A stretch of DNA of 64,000 nt from Enterobacter sp. RHBSTW-00175 (GCF_013927005.1 NZ_CP055930.1:4092001-4156000); one strand, 5' to 3'; shown: positions 21,804 to 34,870, numbered from the stretch's first letter. Made by a program: numbers and translations. The notes: generated by a model from the letters alone, not told the origin.

Positions 21804-22388
21804 TCACGCACTGAGCGGATTTAACGCCTCACGCCTTAACATCTGGCACAGCGCAATCAGCGGTAAACCGACCAGCGCGTTAGGGTCGCGGCCTTCCAGT
21901 CTTTCGAACAACGCAATCCCCAATCCTTCACTTTTAAAACTGCCTGCGCAGTTCAGCGGACGCTCTTTACGAACGTAATCCACAATCTCTTGCTCGCTGA
22001 GATGGCGGAAGTGCACATCGAAAGGCTCGCATTCGGTTTGCAGATGGCCAGTGGCCGAGTTATACAGCGCCAGACCAGTATAAAAGGTAACGATATTGCC
22101 GCGTGCGCTCATCAGTTGCTGGATGGCATTCTCTTCGGTGTGAGGTTTTCCGGTGATAACGCCATCGAGCACGCAAACCTGATCGGAGCCTATAATCAAA
22201 TGGGCAGGGTAACGTGCAGCCAGAGACTGAGCTTTTTCCTGCGCCAGACGGGTAACCAGATGCCGTGGCGACTCACCGGATTGTGGTGTTTCGTTAACGG
22301 CCGGTGCGGCACATTCAAACGGGATACCGAGTTTTTCCAGCAACATTCGACGGTAGGGTGAAGTGGAGGCGAGAACGAGATTTGGCAT
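21804..22388 (-). CDS. yceF: Maf-family nucleotide pyrophosphatase YceF
   Basis: 194 residues of the Maf/HAM1 fold. N-terminal [19 protein letters not shown] (residues 6-24) is the phosphate-binding signature, and [12 protein letters not shown] and the GKP motif complete the active site. The E. coli ortholog hydrolyses modified nucleotides, notably m7GTP, and is a house-cleaning enzyme. It is divergent from yceD across a 140-bp gap. Confidence 0.95.
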   Translation of the reverse strand: MPNLVLASTSPYRRMLLEKLGIPFECAAPAVNETPQSGESPRHLVTRLAQEKAQSLAARYPAHLIIGSDQVCVLDGVITGKPHTEENAIQQLMSARGNIVTFYTGLALYNSATGHLQTECEPFDVHFRHLSEQEIVDYVRKERPLNCAGSFKSEGLGIALFERLEGRDPNALVGLPLIALCQMLRREALNPLSA

Positions 22389-22490
22389 ATTTTTATCACC
22401 AGATATAGCGTATCGATGCCAGCCATTTTAAACTACAGGCCGCAATGTGTGCGAATAATTGGCAAAAGGCAGCCCTGGTTGCCTTTTTCT

Positions 22491-23050
<560 letters not shown>

Positions 23051-23054
23051 TTGA

Positions 23055-23240
<186 letters not shown>

Positions 23241-23319
23241 TTACGCGCAAGCGTGATGAAGCTTAGTGAGGATTTCCCCAGGCAACTGGGGAAACACCAA
23301 ACCAGGCAGTGACGACACC

Positions 23320-24354
23320 TTGACACGTCTAACCCTGGCGTTAGATGTCATGGGGGGCGATTTTGGCCCTTCTGTGACAGTGCCTGCAGCATTGCAGGCA
23401 CTGAATTCTAATTCGCAACTCACACTTCTTTTAGTCGGTAATCCCGACACAATCACGCCATTACTTGCAAAAGCTGACTTCGAACAACGTTCGCGTCTGC
23501 AGATTATTCCTGCGCAGTCAGTTATTGCCAGTGATGCCCGGCCATCGCAGGCTATTCGCAATAGCCGTGGCAGCTCTATGCGAATAGCGCTGGAGCTGGT
23601 GAAAGAAGGGCGAGCACAGGCTTGCGTCAGTGCCGGGAATACCGGTGCGCTGATGGGGCTGTCGAAATTATTGCTCAAGCCGATAGAGGGCATTGAGCGT
23701 CCGGCGCTGGTGACGGTGTTACCGCATCAGCAAAAGGGCAAAACGGTAGTGCTGGATCTGGGCGCTAACGTTGATTGTGATAGTACAATGCTGGCTCAGT
23801 TTGCCGTCATGGGATCGGTGCTGGCAGAAGAGGTTGTCGGGATCAACAATCCCCGTGTTGCGTTACTGAATATTGGTGAAGAAGAGACAAAAGGTCTGGA
23901 TAACATTCGCGAAGCAGCTGAATTGTTAAAACAGGTACCTTCTATCAACTATATTGGTTATCTCGAAGCCAATGAGTTGCTCACCGGCAAAACTGATGTG
24001 CTGGTGTGCGACGGGTTCACCGGTAACGTAACGTTAAAAACCATGGAAGGGGTTGTTCGAATGTTCCTTTCGCTGCTCAAATCACAGGGCGAAGGGAAAA
24101 AAAGGTCCTGGTGGCTGATTTTATTAAAGCGTTGGTTACAAAAAAGCCTGACGCGGCGATTCAGTCACCTCAACCCCGACCAGTATAATGGCGCCTGTCT
24201 GTTAGGATTGCGCGGTATCGTGATTAAGAGTCACGGTGCGGCCAATCAGCGAGCTTTTTCCGTCGCGATTGAACAGGCAGTGCAGGCGGTGCAGCGACAA
24301 GTCCCACAGCGGATTGCCGCTCGCCTGGAATCTGTATTAGCTAAAAGTGACTGA
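23320..24354 (+). CDS. plsX: Phosphate acyltransferase PlsX
   Basis: 344 residues when started at the TTG codon before [18 protein letters not shown], the family N-terminus. It converts acyl-ACP to acyl-phosphate for phospholipid synthesis. Conserved parts include [33 protein letters not shown] and [16 protein letters not shown]. The open frame begins at 23266, but the extra N-terminus has no homology to the family. The C-terminus ([10 protein letters not shown]) is about 12 residues shorter than in K-12. fabH starts 6 bases later. Confidence 0.95.
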   Translation: MTRLTLALDVMGGDFGPSVTVPAALQALNSNSQLTLLLVGNPDTITPLLAKADFEQRSRLQIIPAQSVIASDARPSQAIRNSRGSSMRIALELVKEGRAQACVSAGNTGALMGLSKLLLKPIEGIERPALVTVLPHQQKGKTVVLDLGANVDCDSTMLAQFAVMGSVLAEEVVGINNPRVALLNIGEEETKGLDNIREAAELLKQVPSINYIGYLEANELLTGKTDVLVCDGFTGNVTLKTMEGVVRMFLSLLKSQGEGKKRSWWLILLKRWLQKSLTRRFSHLNPDQYNGACLLGLRGIVIKSHGAANQRAFSVAIEQAVQAVQRQVPQRIAARLESVLAKSD

Positions 24355-24360
24355 GCGTAC

Positions 24361-25314
24361 ATGTATACGAAGATTATAGGTACCGGCAGCTACCTGCCAA
24401 AACAAGTGCGAACCAACGCCGATCTGGAAAAAATGGTAGATACGTCTGACGAGTGGATTGTCACGCGCACAGGTATCCGTGAACGTCGTATTGCCGCGCC
24501 AGACGAAACCGTTGCCACTATGGGCTATGAAGCTGCACAACGTGCGCTTGAAATGGCTGGTATTGATAAAGAACAGATTGGTTTGATCGTGGTCGCAACA
24601 ACGTCCGCGACGCACGCCTTCCCAAGTGCCGCATGTCAGATTCAAAACATGCTGGGCATTAAAGGTTGCCCGGCATTTGATGTCGCCGCAGCCTGTGCAG
24701 GTTTCACCTATGCACTGAGCGTTGCCGATCAATATGTTAAATCCGGTGCAGTGAAGCACGCGCTGGTTATCGGCGCTGACGTGCTGGCACGCACCTGCAA
24801 CCCGGAAGATCGCGGGACCATTATCATTTTCGGCGATGGCGCGGGTGCGGTACTGCTTGGGCAGTCCGAAGAGCCGGGTATCATCTCCACGCATTTACAT
24901 GCTGACGGTAGCTACGGCGAGCTGTTAACTCTGCCTAACGCGGATCGCGTTAATCCTGACAACTCCATCTACCTGACCATGGCGGGTAATGAAGTGTTCA
25001 AAGTGGCAGTGACCGAACTGGCTCACATTGTCGATGAAACGCTGGAAGCGAACAATCTTGAACGCTCCGCGCTCGACTGGCTGGTTCCGCATCAGGCGAA
25101 CCTGCGCATTATCAGCGCAACAGCGAAAAAGTTGGGCATGTCGATGGATAACGTTGTGGTGACCCTGGATCGTCACGGCAACACCTCTGCGGCGTCGGTA
25201 CCCTGCGCATTTGATGAAGCGGTACGCGATGGACGAATCAAACGGGGCCAGTTGGTCTTGCTTGAAGCCTTTGGTGGCGGGTTCACCTGGGGTTCCGCGC
25301 TGGTTCGTTTCTAG
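24361..25314 (+). CDS. fabH: Beta-ketoacyl-ACP synthase III (FabH)
   Basis: 317 residues, as in E. coli. It condenses acetyl-CoA with malonyl-ACP to start fatty acid synthesis. The catalytic triad is visible: Cys112 in [10 protein letters not shown], His in VPHQANLRI and Asn in [11 protein letters not shown]. It is followed by fabD after 16 bases. Confidence 0.98.
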   Translation: MYTKIIGTGSYLPKQVRTNADLEKMVDTSDEWIVTRTGIRERRIAAPDETVATMGYEAAQRALEMAGIDKEQIGLIVVATTSATHAFPSAACQIQNMLGIKGCPAFDVAAACAGFTYALSVADQYVKSGAVKHALVIGADVLARTCNPEDRGTIIIFGDGAGAVLLGQSEEPGIISTHLHADGSYGELLTLPNADRVNPDNSIYLTMAGNEVFKVAVTELAHIVDETLEANNLERSALDWLVPHQANLRIISATAKKLGMSMDNVVVTLDRHGNTSAASVPCAFDEAVRDGRIKRGQLVLLEAFGGGFTWGSALVRF

Positions 25315-25330
25315 TATAAGGATTAAAAAG

Positions 25331-26260
25331 ATGACGCAATTTGCTTTTGTGTTCCCGGGACAGGGTTCTCAAACCGTTGGGATGTTGTCTGAAATGGCAG
25401 CAAACTATCCGATAATCGAAGAGACTTTCCGTGAAGCTTCTGATGCACTGGGTTATGATCTGTGGGCATTGACTCAGCAGGGTCCTGCTGAAGAGCTGAA
25501 CAAAACCTGGCAGACGCAGCCAGCACTGCTGAGCGCATCCGTTGCGCTGTGGCGTGTATGGCAGCAGCAGGGCGGTAAAGCGCCAGCGCTGCTCGCGGGT
25601 CATAGCCTTGGCGAATACTCTGCACTGGTCTGTGCAGGTGTGATTGCATTTTCCGATGCAGTACGTCTGGTTGAACTGCGTGGTAAGTTCATGCAGGAAG
25701 CGGTACCAGAAGGCACGGGTGGCATGTCTGCGATTATCGGTCTTGATGATGCGTCTATCGCCAAAGCATGTGAAGAATCAGCAGAAGGTCAGGTTGTTTC
25801 TCCGGTCAACTTCAACTCGCCAGGCCAGGTGGTTATCGCCGGTCATAAAGAAGCGGTTGAACGTGCGGGTGCTGCCTGTAAAGCTGCGGGCGCGAAGCGT
25901 GCTCTGCCACTGCCAGTCAGCGTGCCGTCACACTGTGCGCTGATGAAGCCAGCTGCCGACAAACTGGCGGTTGAGCTGGAAAAAATCACCTTTAACGCAC
26001 CGACGATTTCCGTTGTGAACAACGTCGATGTGAAATGCGAAACTACGCCGGAAGCTATCCGTAATGCGCTGGTTCGTCAGCTTTATAGCCCGGTACAGTG
26101 GACCAAAACCGTTGAGTTTATGGCCTCGCAGGGCGTTGAGCATCTGTATGAAGTCGGTCCTGGTAAGGTCCTCACCGGTCTGACAAAACGTATTGTTGAC
26201 ACCCTGACTGCCTCGGCGATTAACGAGCCGGAAGCGATGTCAGCGGCACTCTCGCAATAA
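25331..26260 (+). CDS. fabD: Malonyl-CoA-ACP transacylase FabD
   Basis: 309 residues from MTQFAFVFPGQGSQTVGM. The frame is open further upstream into fabH, but the N-terminus and length match E. coli FabD. The GHSLGEYSAL motif holds nucleophile Ser92, and SVPSHCALM contains the catalytic His region. It loads malonate on ACP. It lies between fabH and fabG in the fab operon. Confidence 0.98.
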   Translation: MTQFAFVFPGQGSQTVGMLSEMAANYPIIEETFREASDALGYDLWALTQQGPAEELNKTWQTQPALLSASVALWRVWQQQGGKAPALLAGHSLGEYSALVCAGVIAFSDAVRLVELRGKFMQEAVPEGTGGMSAIIGLDDASIAKACEESAEGQVVSPVNFNSPGQVVIAGHKEAVERAGAACKAAGAKRALPLPVSVPSHCALMKPAADKLAVELEKITFNAPTISVVNNVDVKCETTPEAIRNALVRQLYSPVQWTKTVEFMASQGVEHLYEVGPGKVLTGLTKRIVDTLTASAINEPEAMSAALSQ

Positions 26261-26272
26261 AAGAGGAATACC

Positions 26273-27007
26273 ATGAGTTTTGAAGGAAAAATCGCACTGG
26301 TCACCGGCGCAAGCCGCGGTATCGGGCGCGCAATTGCTGAAACACTGGTTGCGCGTGGCGCGAAAGTGATTGGTACAGCAACCAGCGAGAATGGCGCTAA
26401 AGCCATCAGCGAATATCTGGGTGAAAACGGTAAAGGTCTGGTACTGAATGTGACCGAACCGGCATCTATCGAATCTGTTCTGGAAAATATTCGCGCAGAG
26501 TTTGGCGAAGTGGATATTCTGGTAAATAATGCCGGGATCACTCGCGACAACCTGCTGATGCGAATGAAAGATGATGAGTGGAACGATATTATCGAAACCA
26601 ACCTGTCATCTGTATTCCGTCTGTCAAAAGCGGTAATGCGCGCTATGATGAAAAAGCGTCATGGTCGTATTATCACTGTTGGTTCTGTGGTTGGTACCAT
26701 GGGAAATGCTGGTCAGGCTAACTACGCTGCGGCGAAAGCAGGCCTGATCGGTTTCAGTAAGTCGTTGGCACGTGAAGTTGCGTCCCGCGGTATTACTGTA
26801 AACGTTGTTGCTCCGGGTTTTATTGAAACGGACATGACGCGTGCGCTGACAGATGATCAGCGTGCGGGTACACTGGCAGCAGTTCCTGCGGGCCGTCTTG
26901 GCGACCCTAAAGAAATTGCCAGTGCGGTTGCATTTTTAGCCTCTGACGAAGCGGGTTACATCACTGGTGAGACCCTCCACGTCAACGGCGGGATGTATAT
27001 GGTTTAA
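26273..27007 (+). CDS. fabG: 3-oxoacyl-ACP reductase FabG
   Basis: 244 residues, a short-chain dehydrogenase. NADPH binding is at TGASRGIGRA (residues 11-20) and NNAGITRDN. The catalytic residues Ser138, Tyr151 and Lys155 fall in VGSVVGTMGNAGQANYAAAKAG. It makes the first reduction of each elongation cycle. RBS AGAGGAAT is 4 bases from the ATG. Confidence 0.98.
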   Translation: MSFEGKIALVTGASRGIGRAIAETLVARGAKVIGTATSENGAKAISEYLGENGKGLVLNVTEPASIESVLENIRAEFGEVDILVNNAGITRDNLLMRMKDDEWNDIIETNLSSVFRLSKAVMRAMMKKRHGRIITVGSVVGTMGNAGQANYAAAKAGLIGFSKSLAREVASRGITVNVVAPGFIETDMTRALTDDQRAGTLAAVPAGRLGDPKEIASAVAFLASDEAGYITGETLHVNGGMYMV

Positions 27008-27088
27008 TCACGATCGAAAATATTTGCGTTATTAGGGCGAATGGCCTCAAAATAACGTAAAATCGTGGTAAGACCTGCCGGGATTTAG

Positions 27089-27116
27089 TTGCAAATTTTT
27101 CAACATTTTATACACT
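27089..27116 (+). promoter_or_regulatory. Candidate acpP promoter
   Basis: TTGCAA (27089-27094), 16-bp spacer, TACACT (27111-27116), about 46 bases upstream of the acpP ATG. It lies in the 154-bp fabG-acpP gap, where E. coli also has a separate strong acpP promoter. A small GAAA-loop hairpin (TCGC-GAAA-GCGA) follows in the leader. Confidence 0.5.
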
Positions 27117-27161
27117 ACGAAAACCATCGCGAAAGCGAGTTTTGATAGGAAATTTAAGAGT

Positions 27162-27398
27162 ATGAGCACTATCGAAGAACGCGTTAAGAAAATTATCGGC
27201 GAACAGCTGGGCGTTAAGCAGGAAGAAGTTGTGAACTCCGCTTCCTTCGTTGAAGACCTGGGCGCAGATTCTCTTGACACCGTTGAGCTGGTAATGGCTC
27301 TGGAAGAAGAGTTTGATACTGAGATTCCGGACGAAGAAGCTGAGAAAATCACCACCGTTCAGGCTGCCATTGATTACATCAACGGTCACCAGGCGTAA
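27162..27398 (+). CDS. acpP: Acyl carrier protein
   Basis: A 78-residue, strongly acidic protein. The phosphopantetheine site is Ser37 in [22 protein letters not shown]. It carries acyl chains for fatty acids, lipid A and lipoate. Sequence is essentially that of E. coli AcpP. It is followed by a terminator that may only partly stop transcription before fabF. Confidence 0.99.
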   Translation: MSTIEERVKKIIGEQLGVKQEEVVNSASFVEDLGADSLDTVELVMALEEEFDTEIPDEEAEKITTVQAAIDYINGHQA

Positions 27399-27410
27399 GT
27401 GAACATCTCC

Positions 27411-27442
27411 AGGCGGTCATTCGACCGCCTGAGTTTTATCTT
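27411..27442 (+). terminator. Terminator/attenuator between acpP and fabF
   Basis: 8-bp perfect stem AGGCGGTC (27411-27418) / GACCGCCT (27423-27430), ATTC loop, then GAGTTTTATCTTTTTT. Its place lets acpP be made in excess of fabF. Confidence 0.82.
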
Positions 27443-27448
27443 TTTTAG

Positions 27449-28729
<1,281 letters not shown>

Positions 28730-28750
28730 GCCTGACTGCCTGATGGCGAT

Positions 28751-28780
28751 AAAAAGGTCCGCTTGTCGGACCTTTTTTAT
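28751..28780 (+). terminator. Terminator of fabF
   Basis: 10-bp perfect stem AAAAGGTCCG (28752-28761) / CGGACCTTTT (28767-28776), CTTGT loop, T-run following. It lies about 20 bases after the fabF stop. Confidence 0.92.
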
Positions 28781-28848
28781 TCGGTTTTATCCCCTTGTCC
28801 TATTTTATTCACCTTGCCAGACTGAACGACCACGCATAAGGAGCCAGC

Positions 28849-29664
28849 ATGTTTCTAATTAATGGCCTTGAGCAGGACACGCTTCCTGCAAGCGACAGGG
28901 CGACTCAGTTTGGTGATGGTTGCTTCACCACGGCGCGTATTATTCAGGGCGAGGTCTGTTTTCTTGCAGAGCATATCCGTCGGTTACAGGGTGCCTGTGA
29001 AAAACTGCTGATCCCGTTTACCGCATGGGACACTCTGGCTGATGAGATGGTTCAGTTGGCGGCAGGACACGCCAGTGGCGTACTGAAAGTGATCATCAGC
29101 CGTGGCAGCGGTGGCAGGGGCTACAGCGGCGCGAACTGCCAGCATCCGACACGGATCCTCAGCGTTTCTGCTTATCCTGCACATTATGCGCGCTGGCGTC
29201 AGGATGGCATCACACTTGAATTAAGCCCTATACGTCTTGGGCGAAACCCTGCGCTTGCCGGAATAAAACACCTGAATCGTCTTGAACAGGTCTTGATCCG
29301 TGCTCATCTTGAGCAGTCAGAAGCCGATGAGGCGCTGGTCCTTGACAGCGAAGGGCTCATTACTGAATGCTGTGCGGCTAATTTATTCTGGCGGCGGGGC
29401 AGTGATGTCTTCACGCCGAAGCTTGATCAGGCTGGCGTAAATGGCATCATGCGCCAGTTTTGTATGCAGCAGCTGGCACACTCTGGTTTTCGCGTTGTCG
29501 AAGTTAACGCAACTGAGGATGCGCTGTTAGCGGCAGATGAAGTCGTTGTCTGTAACGCACTGATGCCAGTTGTACCTGTTCGCGCCTGCGGCCAGCAACG
29601 CTGGTCATCGCGCGAGCTGTATCATTATTTAGCCCCGTTATGTGAGCAAACCAGAACGTCATGA
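28849..29664 (+). CDS. pabC: Aminodeoxychorismate lyase PabC
   Basis: 271 residues, fold-type IV PLP enzyme. It converts 4-amino-4-deoxychorismate to p-aminobenzoate for folate synthesis. The PLP lysine is Lys140 in [25 protein letters not shown] near the N-terminus and [18 protein letters not shown] are family motifs. It has AAGGAG 8 bases before the ATG. The last bases overlap the mltG start (ATGA). Confidence 0.97.
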   Translation: MFLINGLEQDTLPASDRATQFGDGCFTTARIIQGEVCFLAEHIRRLQGACEKLLIPFTAWDTLADEMVQLAAGHASGVLKVIISRGSGGRGYSGANCQHPTRILSVSAYPAHYARWRQDGITLELSPIRLGRNPALAGIKHLNRLEQVLIRAHLEQSEADEALVLDSEGLITECCAANLFWRRGSDVFTPKLDQAGVNGIMRQFCMQQLAHSGFRVVEVNATEDALLAADEVVVCNALMPVVPVRACGQQRWSSRELYHYLAPLCEQTRTS

Positions 29665-30683
29665 AGAAAATGTTGCGCTTTATCCTGCTCCTGGTTGTTG
29701 TGCTGGCTGTTGCTGGCGGAGCCGGAGTGTGGAAGGTTCGTCAACTGGCGGACAGTAAAATCCTGATTAAAGAAGAGACAATATTTACCCTTAAAGCAGG
29801 AACCGGACGTCTGGCGCTCGGCGAACAGCTTTACGGCGATAAAGTGATTAACCGCCCTCGGGTGTTCCAGTGGCTGCTGCGCGTTGAGCCTGACCTGTCG
29901 CATTTTAAAGCAGGCACGTATCGCCTGACGCCAGGCATGACGGTAAGAGAAATGCTGCAATTACTCGAAAGCGGCAAAGAGGCACAATTCCCGCTGCGCT
30001 TTGTCGAGGGGATGCGTCTGAGCGACTATCTCAAACAGCTGCGTGATGCACCTTACATCAAACATACCCTGAAAGATGATAACTACCAGACGGTTGCTGA
30101 GGTGCTGAAACTCGAACACCCTGAATGGGTTGAAGGCTGGTTTTGGCCGGATACCTGGATGTATACCGCCGGGACTACCGATGTTTCCATCCTGAAGCGT
30201 GCGCACAAAAAAATGGTTACCGCCGTTGATGCTGCCTGGGAAGGGCGCGTAGATGGGCTGCCGTATAAAGATCAGAACCAGTTCGTGACCATGGCCTCTA
30301 TCATCGAAAAAGAGACGGCGGTTGCTGCAGAGCGTGACCAGGTGGCATCGGTGTTTATCAACCGACTGCGCATCGGGATGCGGCTGCAAACCGATCCTAC
30401 GGTGATTTACGGCATGGGTGAGAATTACACCGGTAAGATATCGAGAAAAGACCTGGAAACGCCGACCGCGTATAATACCTACGTGATTAGCGGATTACCG
30501 CCAGGCCCAATTGCCACGCCGAGCGAAGCCTCGCTTAACGCGGCGGCTCATCCGGCAAAAACACCCTATCTCTATTTTGTGGCTGATGGAAAAGGCGGGC
30601 ATACTTTTAATACCAACCTTGCCAGCCACAATCGCTCTGTTCAGGACTATCTGAAGGCACTTAAGGAAAAAAATGCGCAGTAA
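29661..30683 (+). CDS. mltG: Endolytic murein transglycosylase MltG
   Basis: 340 residues. One N-terminal membrane helix (residues about 5-25), a LysM-like region and the YceG catalytic domain. The catalytic Glu218 is in [11 protein letters not shown]. It cleaves nascent glycan chains in the inner-membrane-proximal periplasm and may set glycan length. It overlaps pabC by 4 bases and tmk by 11, so translational coupling is likely. Confidence 0.97.
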   Translation: MKKMLRFILLLVVVLAVAGGAGVWKVRQLADSKILIKEETIFTLKAGTGRLALGEQLYGDKVINRPRVFQWLLRVEPDLSHFKAGTYRLTPGMTVREMLQLLESGKEAQFPLRFVEGMRLSDYLKQLRDAPYIKHTLKDDNYQTVAEVLKLEHPEWVEGWFWPDTWMYTAGTTDVSILKRAHKKMVTAVDAAWEGRVDGLPYKDQNQFVTMASIIEKETAVAAERDQVASVFINRLRIGMRLQTDPTVIYGMGENYTGKISRKDLETPTAYNTYVISGLPPGPIATPSEASLNAAAHPAKTPYLYFVADGKGGHTFNTNLASHNRSVQDYLKALKEKNAQ

Positions 30684-31314
30684 ATACATTGTTATTGAGG
30701 GGCTGGAAGGCGCAGGTAAAACGACCGCGCGTAATCTGGTGGTGGATACACTCAAAACGCTGGGTATCGGGGATATGGTGTTCACCCGCGAGCCGGGCGG
30801 CACGCAGCTGGCGGAAAAACTGCGAAGCCTGGTGCTGGATATCAAATCAGTGGGTGACGAAATCATCACAGATAAAGCCGAAGTTCTGATGTTTTATGCC
30901 GCGCGCGTTCAGTTGGTTGAAACCGTTATCAAACCTGCACTGGCTGAAGGCAAATGGGTGATTGGCGATCGTCACGATCTGTCGACCCAGGCTTATCAGG
31001 GCGGTGGTCGGGGTATCGACCAGACGATGTTAGCCACGCTGCGCGATGCGGTGCTGGGTAACTTCCGCCCGGACCTGACGCTCTATCTGGATGTTACCCC
31101 CGAAGTGGGCCTGAAACGCGCCCGTGCGCGTGGCGAGCTGGACCGCATTGAACAGGAGTCGCTGGATTTCTTCAACCGTACTCGCGCGCGCTATCTTGAG
31201 CTTGCCGGGCAGGACAGTTCCATCCGCACAATTGATGCTACCCAGTCACTCGATGATGTGGCGCGCTCTATTCGTGAAACGGTGACCCAGTGGGTACAGG
31301 AGCAGCAGGCATGA
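30673..31314 (+). CDS. tmk: Thymidylate kinase
   Basis: 213 residues. P-loop GLEGAGKTT (residues 10-18), the DR(H) motif [17 protein letters not shown], and the lid region [13 protein letters not shown]. Phosphorylates dTMP to dTDP. Overlaps holB by 4 bases (ATGA). Confidence 0.98.
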   Translation: MRSKYIVIEGLEGAGKTTARNLVVDTLKTLGIGDMVFTREPGGTQLAEKLRSLVLDIKSVGDEIITDKAEVLMFYAARVQLVETVIKPALAEGKWVIGDRHDLSTQAYQGGGRGIDQTMLATLRDAVLGNFRPDLTLYLDVTPEVGLKRARARGELDRIEQESLDFFNRTRARYLELAGQDSSIRTIDATQSLDDVARSIRETVTQWVQEQQA

Positions 31315-32315
31315 AATGGTATCCATGGTTGCGCCCACACTTTGAGCAGCTGATTAACAGCTATCAGGCCGGTCGGGGGCATCATGCGTTACTGATTCAG
31401 GCGTTGCCAGGCATGGGGGATGATGAGCTGATTTACGCGATCACCCGTTTTTTGATGTGCCAGCAGCCAGAAGGGCACAAAAGCTGCGGTAAATGCCGGG
31501 GCTGCCAGCTGATGCAGGCGGGTACCCATCCTGATTACTACACCCTGGAGCCAGAAAAAGGCAAAACGACCCTCGGTATTGATGCCGTGCGTGAGGTCAG
31601 TGAAAAACTGTACGAACATGCGCGACTGGGCGGGGCAAAAGTAGTCTGGCTGAAAGATGCGGCGTTACTCACCGAGGCAGCGGCAAACGCACTGCTGAAA
31701 ACGCTTGAAGAACCCCCGGAGAAGACCTGGTTCTTTATGTCATGCCGTGAACCGGGGCGATTGCTGGCAACATTGCGTAGCCGCTGTCGTCTTCATCATC
31801 TCTCTGTACCGCAAGAATCCTGGGCGTTAAGCTGGCTTGAACGTGAAGTGACAACGTCACAAGAAGCAGCCCTCACTGCATTGCGCTTATGCAGTGGTGC
31901 GCCGGCGGCAGCACTGGCACTGCTGCAACCTGATAGCTGGTCACAGCGTGAGGCGCTCTGCCGTGCCGTGGCGTCAGCGCTGGATAGTCGTGACTGGCTG
32001 AGTTTACTGGCTGTTCTGAACCATGACCAGGCGGCTGAGCGGTTGCACTGGCTGGCGTCAATGCTGCTGGATGCGCTGAAATGTCAGCAGGGCGCAACAT
32101 TGCTGTCCAACGTGGATGCCTGGGGGGTTATCAATACTCTGGCCAACCGTCTTTCTGGCAATATGCTGCGTGCGATCCTTCATGATGTCTGCCAGAGCCG
32201 TGAACAACTCTTAACGGTAACCGGTCTTAATCGCGAGCTTTTACTAACGGACCAGTTACTGCGTATCGAACATTACCTGCAACCAGGCACACCGCTGCCT
32301 GTTTCCCATCTCTGA
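31311..32315 (+). CDS. holB: DNA polymerase III subunit delta'
   Basis: 334 residues, equal to E. coli. Delta' is the stator of the clamp loader. It has an AAA+ fold with a modified P-loop ([10 protein letters not shown]) that does not bind ATP, and the zinc module Cys50, Cys59, Cys62 and Cys65 ([16 protein letters not shown]). The SRC motif (LRSRCR) supplies the arginine finger. It starts inside the tmk stop. Confidence 0.97.
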   Translation: MKWYPWLRPHFEQLINSYQAGRGHHALLIQALPGMGDDELIYAITRFLMCQQPEGHKSCGKCRGCQLMQAGTHPDYYTLEPEKGKTTLGIDAVREVSEKLYEHARLGGAKVVWLKDAALLTEAAANALLKTLEEPPEKTWFFMSCREPGRLLATLRSRCRLHHLSVPQESWALSWLEREVTTSQEAALTALRLCSGAPAAALALLQPDSWSQREALCRAVASALDSRDWLSLLAVLNHDQAAERLHWLASMLLDALKCQQGATLLSNVDAWGVINTLANRLSGNMLRAILHDVCQSREQLLTVTGLNRELLLTDQLLRIEHYLQPGTPLPVSHL

Positions 32316-32325
32316 GAGAGACATT

Positions 32326-33120
32326 ATGTTTTTAGTCGACTCACACTGCCATCTTGATGGCCTGGATTACCAATCCCTGCATAAAAACGTGGACGATGTG
32401 CTGGCGAAAGCCGCCGCCCGCGATGTGAAATTCTGCCTGGCGGTGGCAACCACGTTGCCGGGCTATCGCACCATGCGCGAGCTGGTGGGTGTCCGCGATA
32501 ACGTAGTATTTTCCTGCGGCGTGCACCCGCTGAATCAGGATGAAGAATACGACGTTGAGGACTTACGTCGTCTTGCGGCGGAAGAGGGTGTTGTCGCGAT
32601 GGGCGAGACGGGGCTGGACTATTTCTACACACCTGAAACTAAACCTCGTCAGCAGGCGTCTTTCCGTAACCACATCCGTATTGGCCGCGAGCTGAACAAG
32701 CCGGTTATCGTGCATACGCGTGATGCACGAGCCGATACGCTGGCGATCCTCCAGGAAGAAAACGTGACGGATTGTGGTGGCGTACTACACTGTTTCACAG
32801 AAGACAGAGAAACGGCGGGTAAGCTGCTTGATTTAGGTTTTTATATCTCGTTTTCTGGGATCGTGACGTTTCGTAACGCAGAGCAGCTTCGTGATGCTGC
32901 GCGCTATGTCCCTCTCGATCGCATTCTGGTGGAAACAGACTCTCCTTATCTGGCACCGGTGCCGCATCGCGGCAAAGAGAATCAACCTGCCATGACAAGA
33001 GATGTGGCTGAGTATATGGCCGTTCTGAAGGGTGTCAGCATCGATGAGCTGGCTCGCGTCACGACGGAAAACTTCGCAAATCTGTTCCACATCGACCCCG
33101 CCCGCCTGCAATCTGTTTGA
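32326..33120 (+). CDS. ycfH: TatD-family metal-dependent hydrolase YcfH
   Basis: 264 residues, TIM-barrel amidohydrolase. Metal ligands are visible in SHCHLD, the Glu of GETGLDYFY, HTRDA, HCFTED and the Asp of ETDSPYL. Relatives are 3'-5' DNA/RNA exonucleases or D-aminoacyl-type hydrolases; the in vivo substrate is not established. Placed 10 bases after holB as in E. coli and probably cotranscribed with it. Confidence 0.95.
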   Translation: MFLVDSHCHLDGLDYQSLHKNVDDVLAKAAARDVKFCLAVATTLPGYRTMRELVGVRDNVVFSCGVHPLNQDEEYDVEDLRRLAAEEGVVAMGETGLDYFYTPETKPRQQASFRNHIRIGRELNKPVIVHTRDARADTLAILQEENVTDCGGVLHCFTEDRETAGKLLDLGFYISFSGIVTFRNAEQLRDAARYVPLDRILVETDSPYLAPVPHRGKENQPAMTRDVAEYMAVLKGVSIDELARVTTENFANLFHIDPARLQSV

Positions 33121-33170
33121 TACACATGTTTTTTTTAGGCTCGTAATTAATAAATAAAGCGAGTAAAGTT

Positions 33171-33202
33171 CACCGCCTCATTTGGGGCGGTGACGGTGTT
33201 TT
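33171..33202 (+). terminator. Hairpin after ycfH
   Basis: 7-bp stem CACCGCC (33171-33177) / GGCGGTG (33186-33192) with an 8-base loop, then ACGGTGTTTTT. A probable terminator for the holB-ycfH transcript, ahead of the ptsG promoter. Confidence 0.65.
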
Positions 33203-33262
33203 TAGACACATCCAGAAATGCTTTTTGTAAAAAACTGAAAGTTTTTGGTCTGCCTTGAGCTG

Positions 33263-33284
33263 AAACGTGATAGCCGTCAAACAA
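33263..33284 (+). promoter_or_regulatory. CRP site upstream of ptsG
   Basis: GTGA-TAGCCG-TCAA (core 33267-33280) matches the CRP half-site pattern TGTGA-N6-TCACA with mismatches in the outer bases. The known E. coli ptsG CRP site has the same sequence context. Confidence 0.7.
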
Positions 33285-33296
33285 ACTCAGAGGGAT

Positions 33297-33321
33297 TTAT
33301 TTTACTCTGTGTAATAAATAA
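33297..33321 (+). promoter_or_regulatory. Mlc operator of ptsG
   Basis: The A/T-rich dyad TTATTTTACTCTGTG followed by TAATAAATAAA fits the Mlc consensus TTATTT-N9-AAATAA. It sits downstream of the CRP site, as in E. coli, where Mlc represses ptsG until glucose transport sequesters it. Confidence 0.72.
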
Positions 33322-33389
33322 AGGGCGCTTAGATGTCCTGTCCACGGCGCGGTACTCCCCCCGGGCCAATGCGTGAAAACGTAAAAAAA

Positions 33390-33410
33390 AGCACAAATAC
33401 TCAGGAGCAC
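33390..33410 (+). promoter_or_regulatory. Likely SgrS sRNA pairing site on ptsG mRNA
   Basis: AGCACAAATACTCAGGAGCAC overlaps the ptsG ribosome site (AGGAGC, 33403-33408). Its ACTCAGGAGCAC part equals the E. coli segment that pairs with SgrS under glucose-phosphate stress. sgrS itself is not in this window. Confidence 0.65.
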
Positions 33411-33418
33411 TCTCAATT

Positions 33419-34852
33419 ATGTTTAAGAATGCATTTGCTAACCTGCAAAAGGTCGGTAAATCGCTGATGCTGCCAGTATCCGTACTGCCTATCGCAGGTA
33501 TCCTGCTGGGTGTCGGTTCTGCTAACTTCAGCTGGCTGCCAGCCGTAGTTTCCCACGTGATGGCCGAAGCAGGCGGCTCTGTTTTTGCTAACATGCCGCT
33601 GATCTTCGCTATCGGTGTTGCTCTGGGCTTCACCAATAACGATGGTGTATCTGCGCTGGCCGCAGTTGTTGCCTACGGCATCATGGTGAAAACCATGGCT
33701 GTGGTTGCACCACTGGTCCTGCATTTACCTGCTGAAGAGATCGCAGCGAAACACCTGGCTGATACCGGTGTTCTCGGTGGGATTATCTCCGGTGCGATTG
33801 CAGCGTACATGTTTAACCGCTTCTATCGCATCAAGCTGCCTGAGTATCTGGGCTTCTTCGCGGGCAAGCGTTTCGTTCCGATCATTTCTGGTCTGGCAGC
33901 GATTTTCACTGGCGTGATCTTGTCCTTCATTTGGCCACCGATCGGCTCTGCAATCCAGACCTTCTCTCAGTGGGCTGCTTACCAGAACCCGGTTGTGGCA
34001 TTCGGTATCTACGGCTTCGTTGAACGCTGCCTGGTACCATTTGGTCTGCACCACATCTGGAACGTTCCATTCCAGATGCAGATTGGTGAATTCACCAACG
34101 CAGCAGGTCAGGTGTTCCACGGTGATATCCCACGTTACATGGCAGGTGACCCAACCGCAGGCAAACTGTCTGGTGGCTTCCTGTTCAAAATGTACGGCCT
34201 GCCGGCTGCTGCGATTGCAATCTGGCACTCTGCTAAACCAGAGAACCGTGCAAAAGTGGGCGGTATCATGATCTCCGCAGCGTTGACCTCGTTCCTGACC
34301 GGTATCACCGAGCCGATCGAGTTCTCCTTCATGTTCGTTGCGCCGATCCTGTACATCATTCACGCGGTACTGGCTGGTCTGGCATTCCCAATCTGTATCC
34401 TGCTGGGTATGCGTGATGGTACGTCCTTCTCTCACGGCCTGATCGACTTTATCGTTCTGTCCGGTAACAGCAGCAAACTGTGGCTGTTCCCAATCGTTGG
34501 TGCGTGCTACGCCGTTGTTTACTACACCATCTTCCGTGTGCTTATCAAAGCACTGGACCTGAAAACTCCAGGTCGTGAAGATGTGTCTGAAGACAACAAA
34601 GCAACAGCTACCAGCGAAATGGCTCCGGCTCTGGTTGCAGCGTTCGGCGGCAAAGAAAACATCACTAACCTGGACGCGTGTATCACTCGTCTGCGTGTGA
34701 GTGTTGCCGACGTAGCGAAAGTTGACCAGCCTGGTCTGAAAAAACTTGGCGCAGCGGGCGTTGTTGTTGCAGGTTCCGGTGTTCAGGCAATCTTCGGTAC
34801 TAAATCCGATAACCTGAAAACCGAAATGGATGAATACATCCGCGGCAACTAA
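33419..34852 (+). CDS. ptsG: Glucose-specific PTS enzyme IIBC
   Basis: 477 residues. The N-terminal EIIC domain (to about residue 390) has about ten membrane segments and the substrate motif [12 protein letters not shown]. The C-terminal EIIB domain carries the phosphorylated Cys421 in [13 protein letters not shown]. It transports and phosphorylates glucose together with Crr, which is not here. Regulation is visible upstream (CRP, Mlc, SgrS sites). It ends at an intrinsic terminator. Confidence 0.98.
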   Translation: MFKNAFANLQKVGKSLMLPVSVLPIAGILLGVGSANFSWLPAVVSHVMAEAGGSVFANMPLIFAIGVALGFTNNDGVSALAAVVAYGIMVKTMAVVAPLVLHLPAEEIAAKHLADTGVLGGIISGAIAAYMFNRFYRIKLPEYLGFFAGKRFVPIISGLAAIFTGVILSFIWPPIGSAIQTFSQWAAYQNPVVAFGIYGFVERCLVPFGLHHIWNVPFQMQIGEFTNAAGQVFHGDIPRYMAGDPTAGKLSGGFLFKMYGLPAAAIAIWHSAKPENRAKVGGIMISAALTSFLTGITEPIEFSFMFVAPILYIIHAVLAGLAFPICILLGMRDGTSFSHGLIDFIVLSGNSSKLWLFPIVGACYAVVYYTIFRVLIKALDLKTPGREDVSEDNKATATSEMAPALVAAFGGKENITNLDACITRLRVSVADVAKVDQPGLKKLGAAGVVVAGSGVQAIFGTKSDNLKTEMDEYIRGN

Positions 34853-34870
34853 GTTGTGACTGGGGAGACT

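Noticed and set aside
31311..31440. Degraded P-loop in holB as a sign of a broken gene
   Set aside because: Delta' naturally lacks a working ATP site; the zinc cysteines and full length show it is intact.
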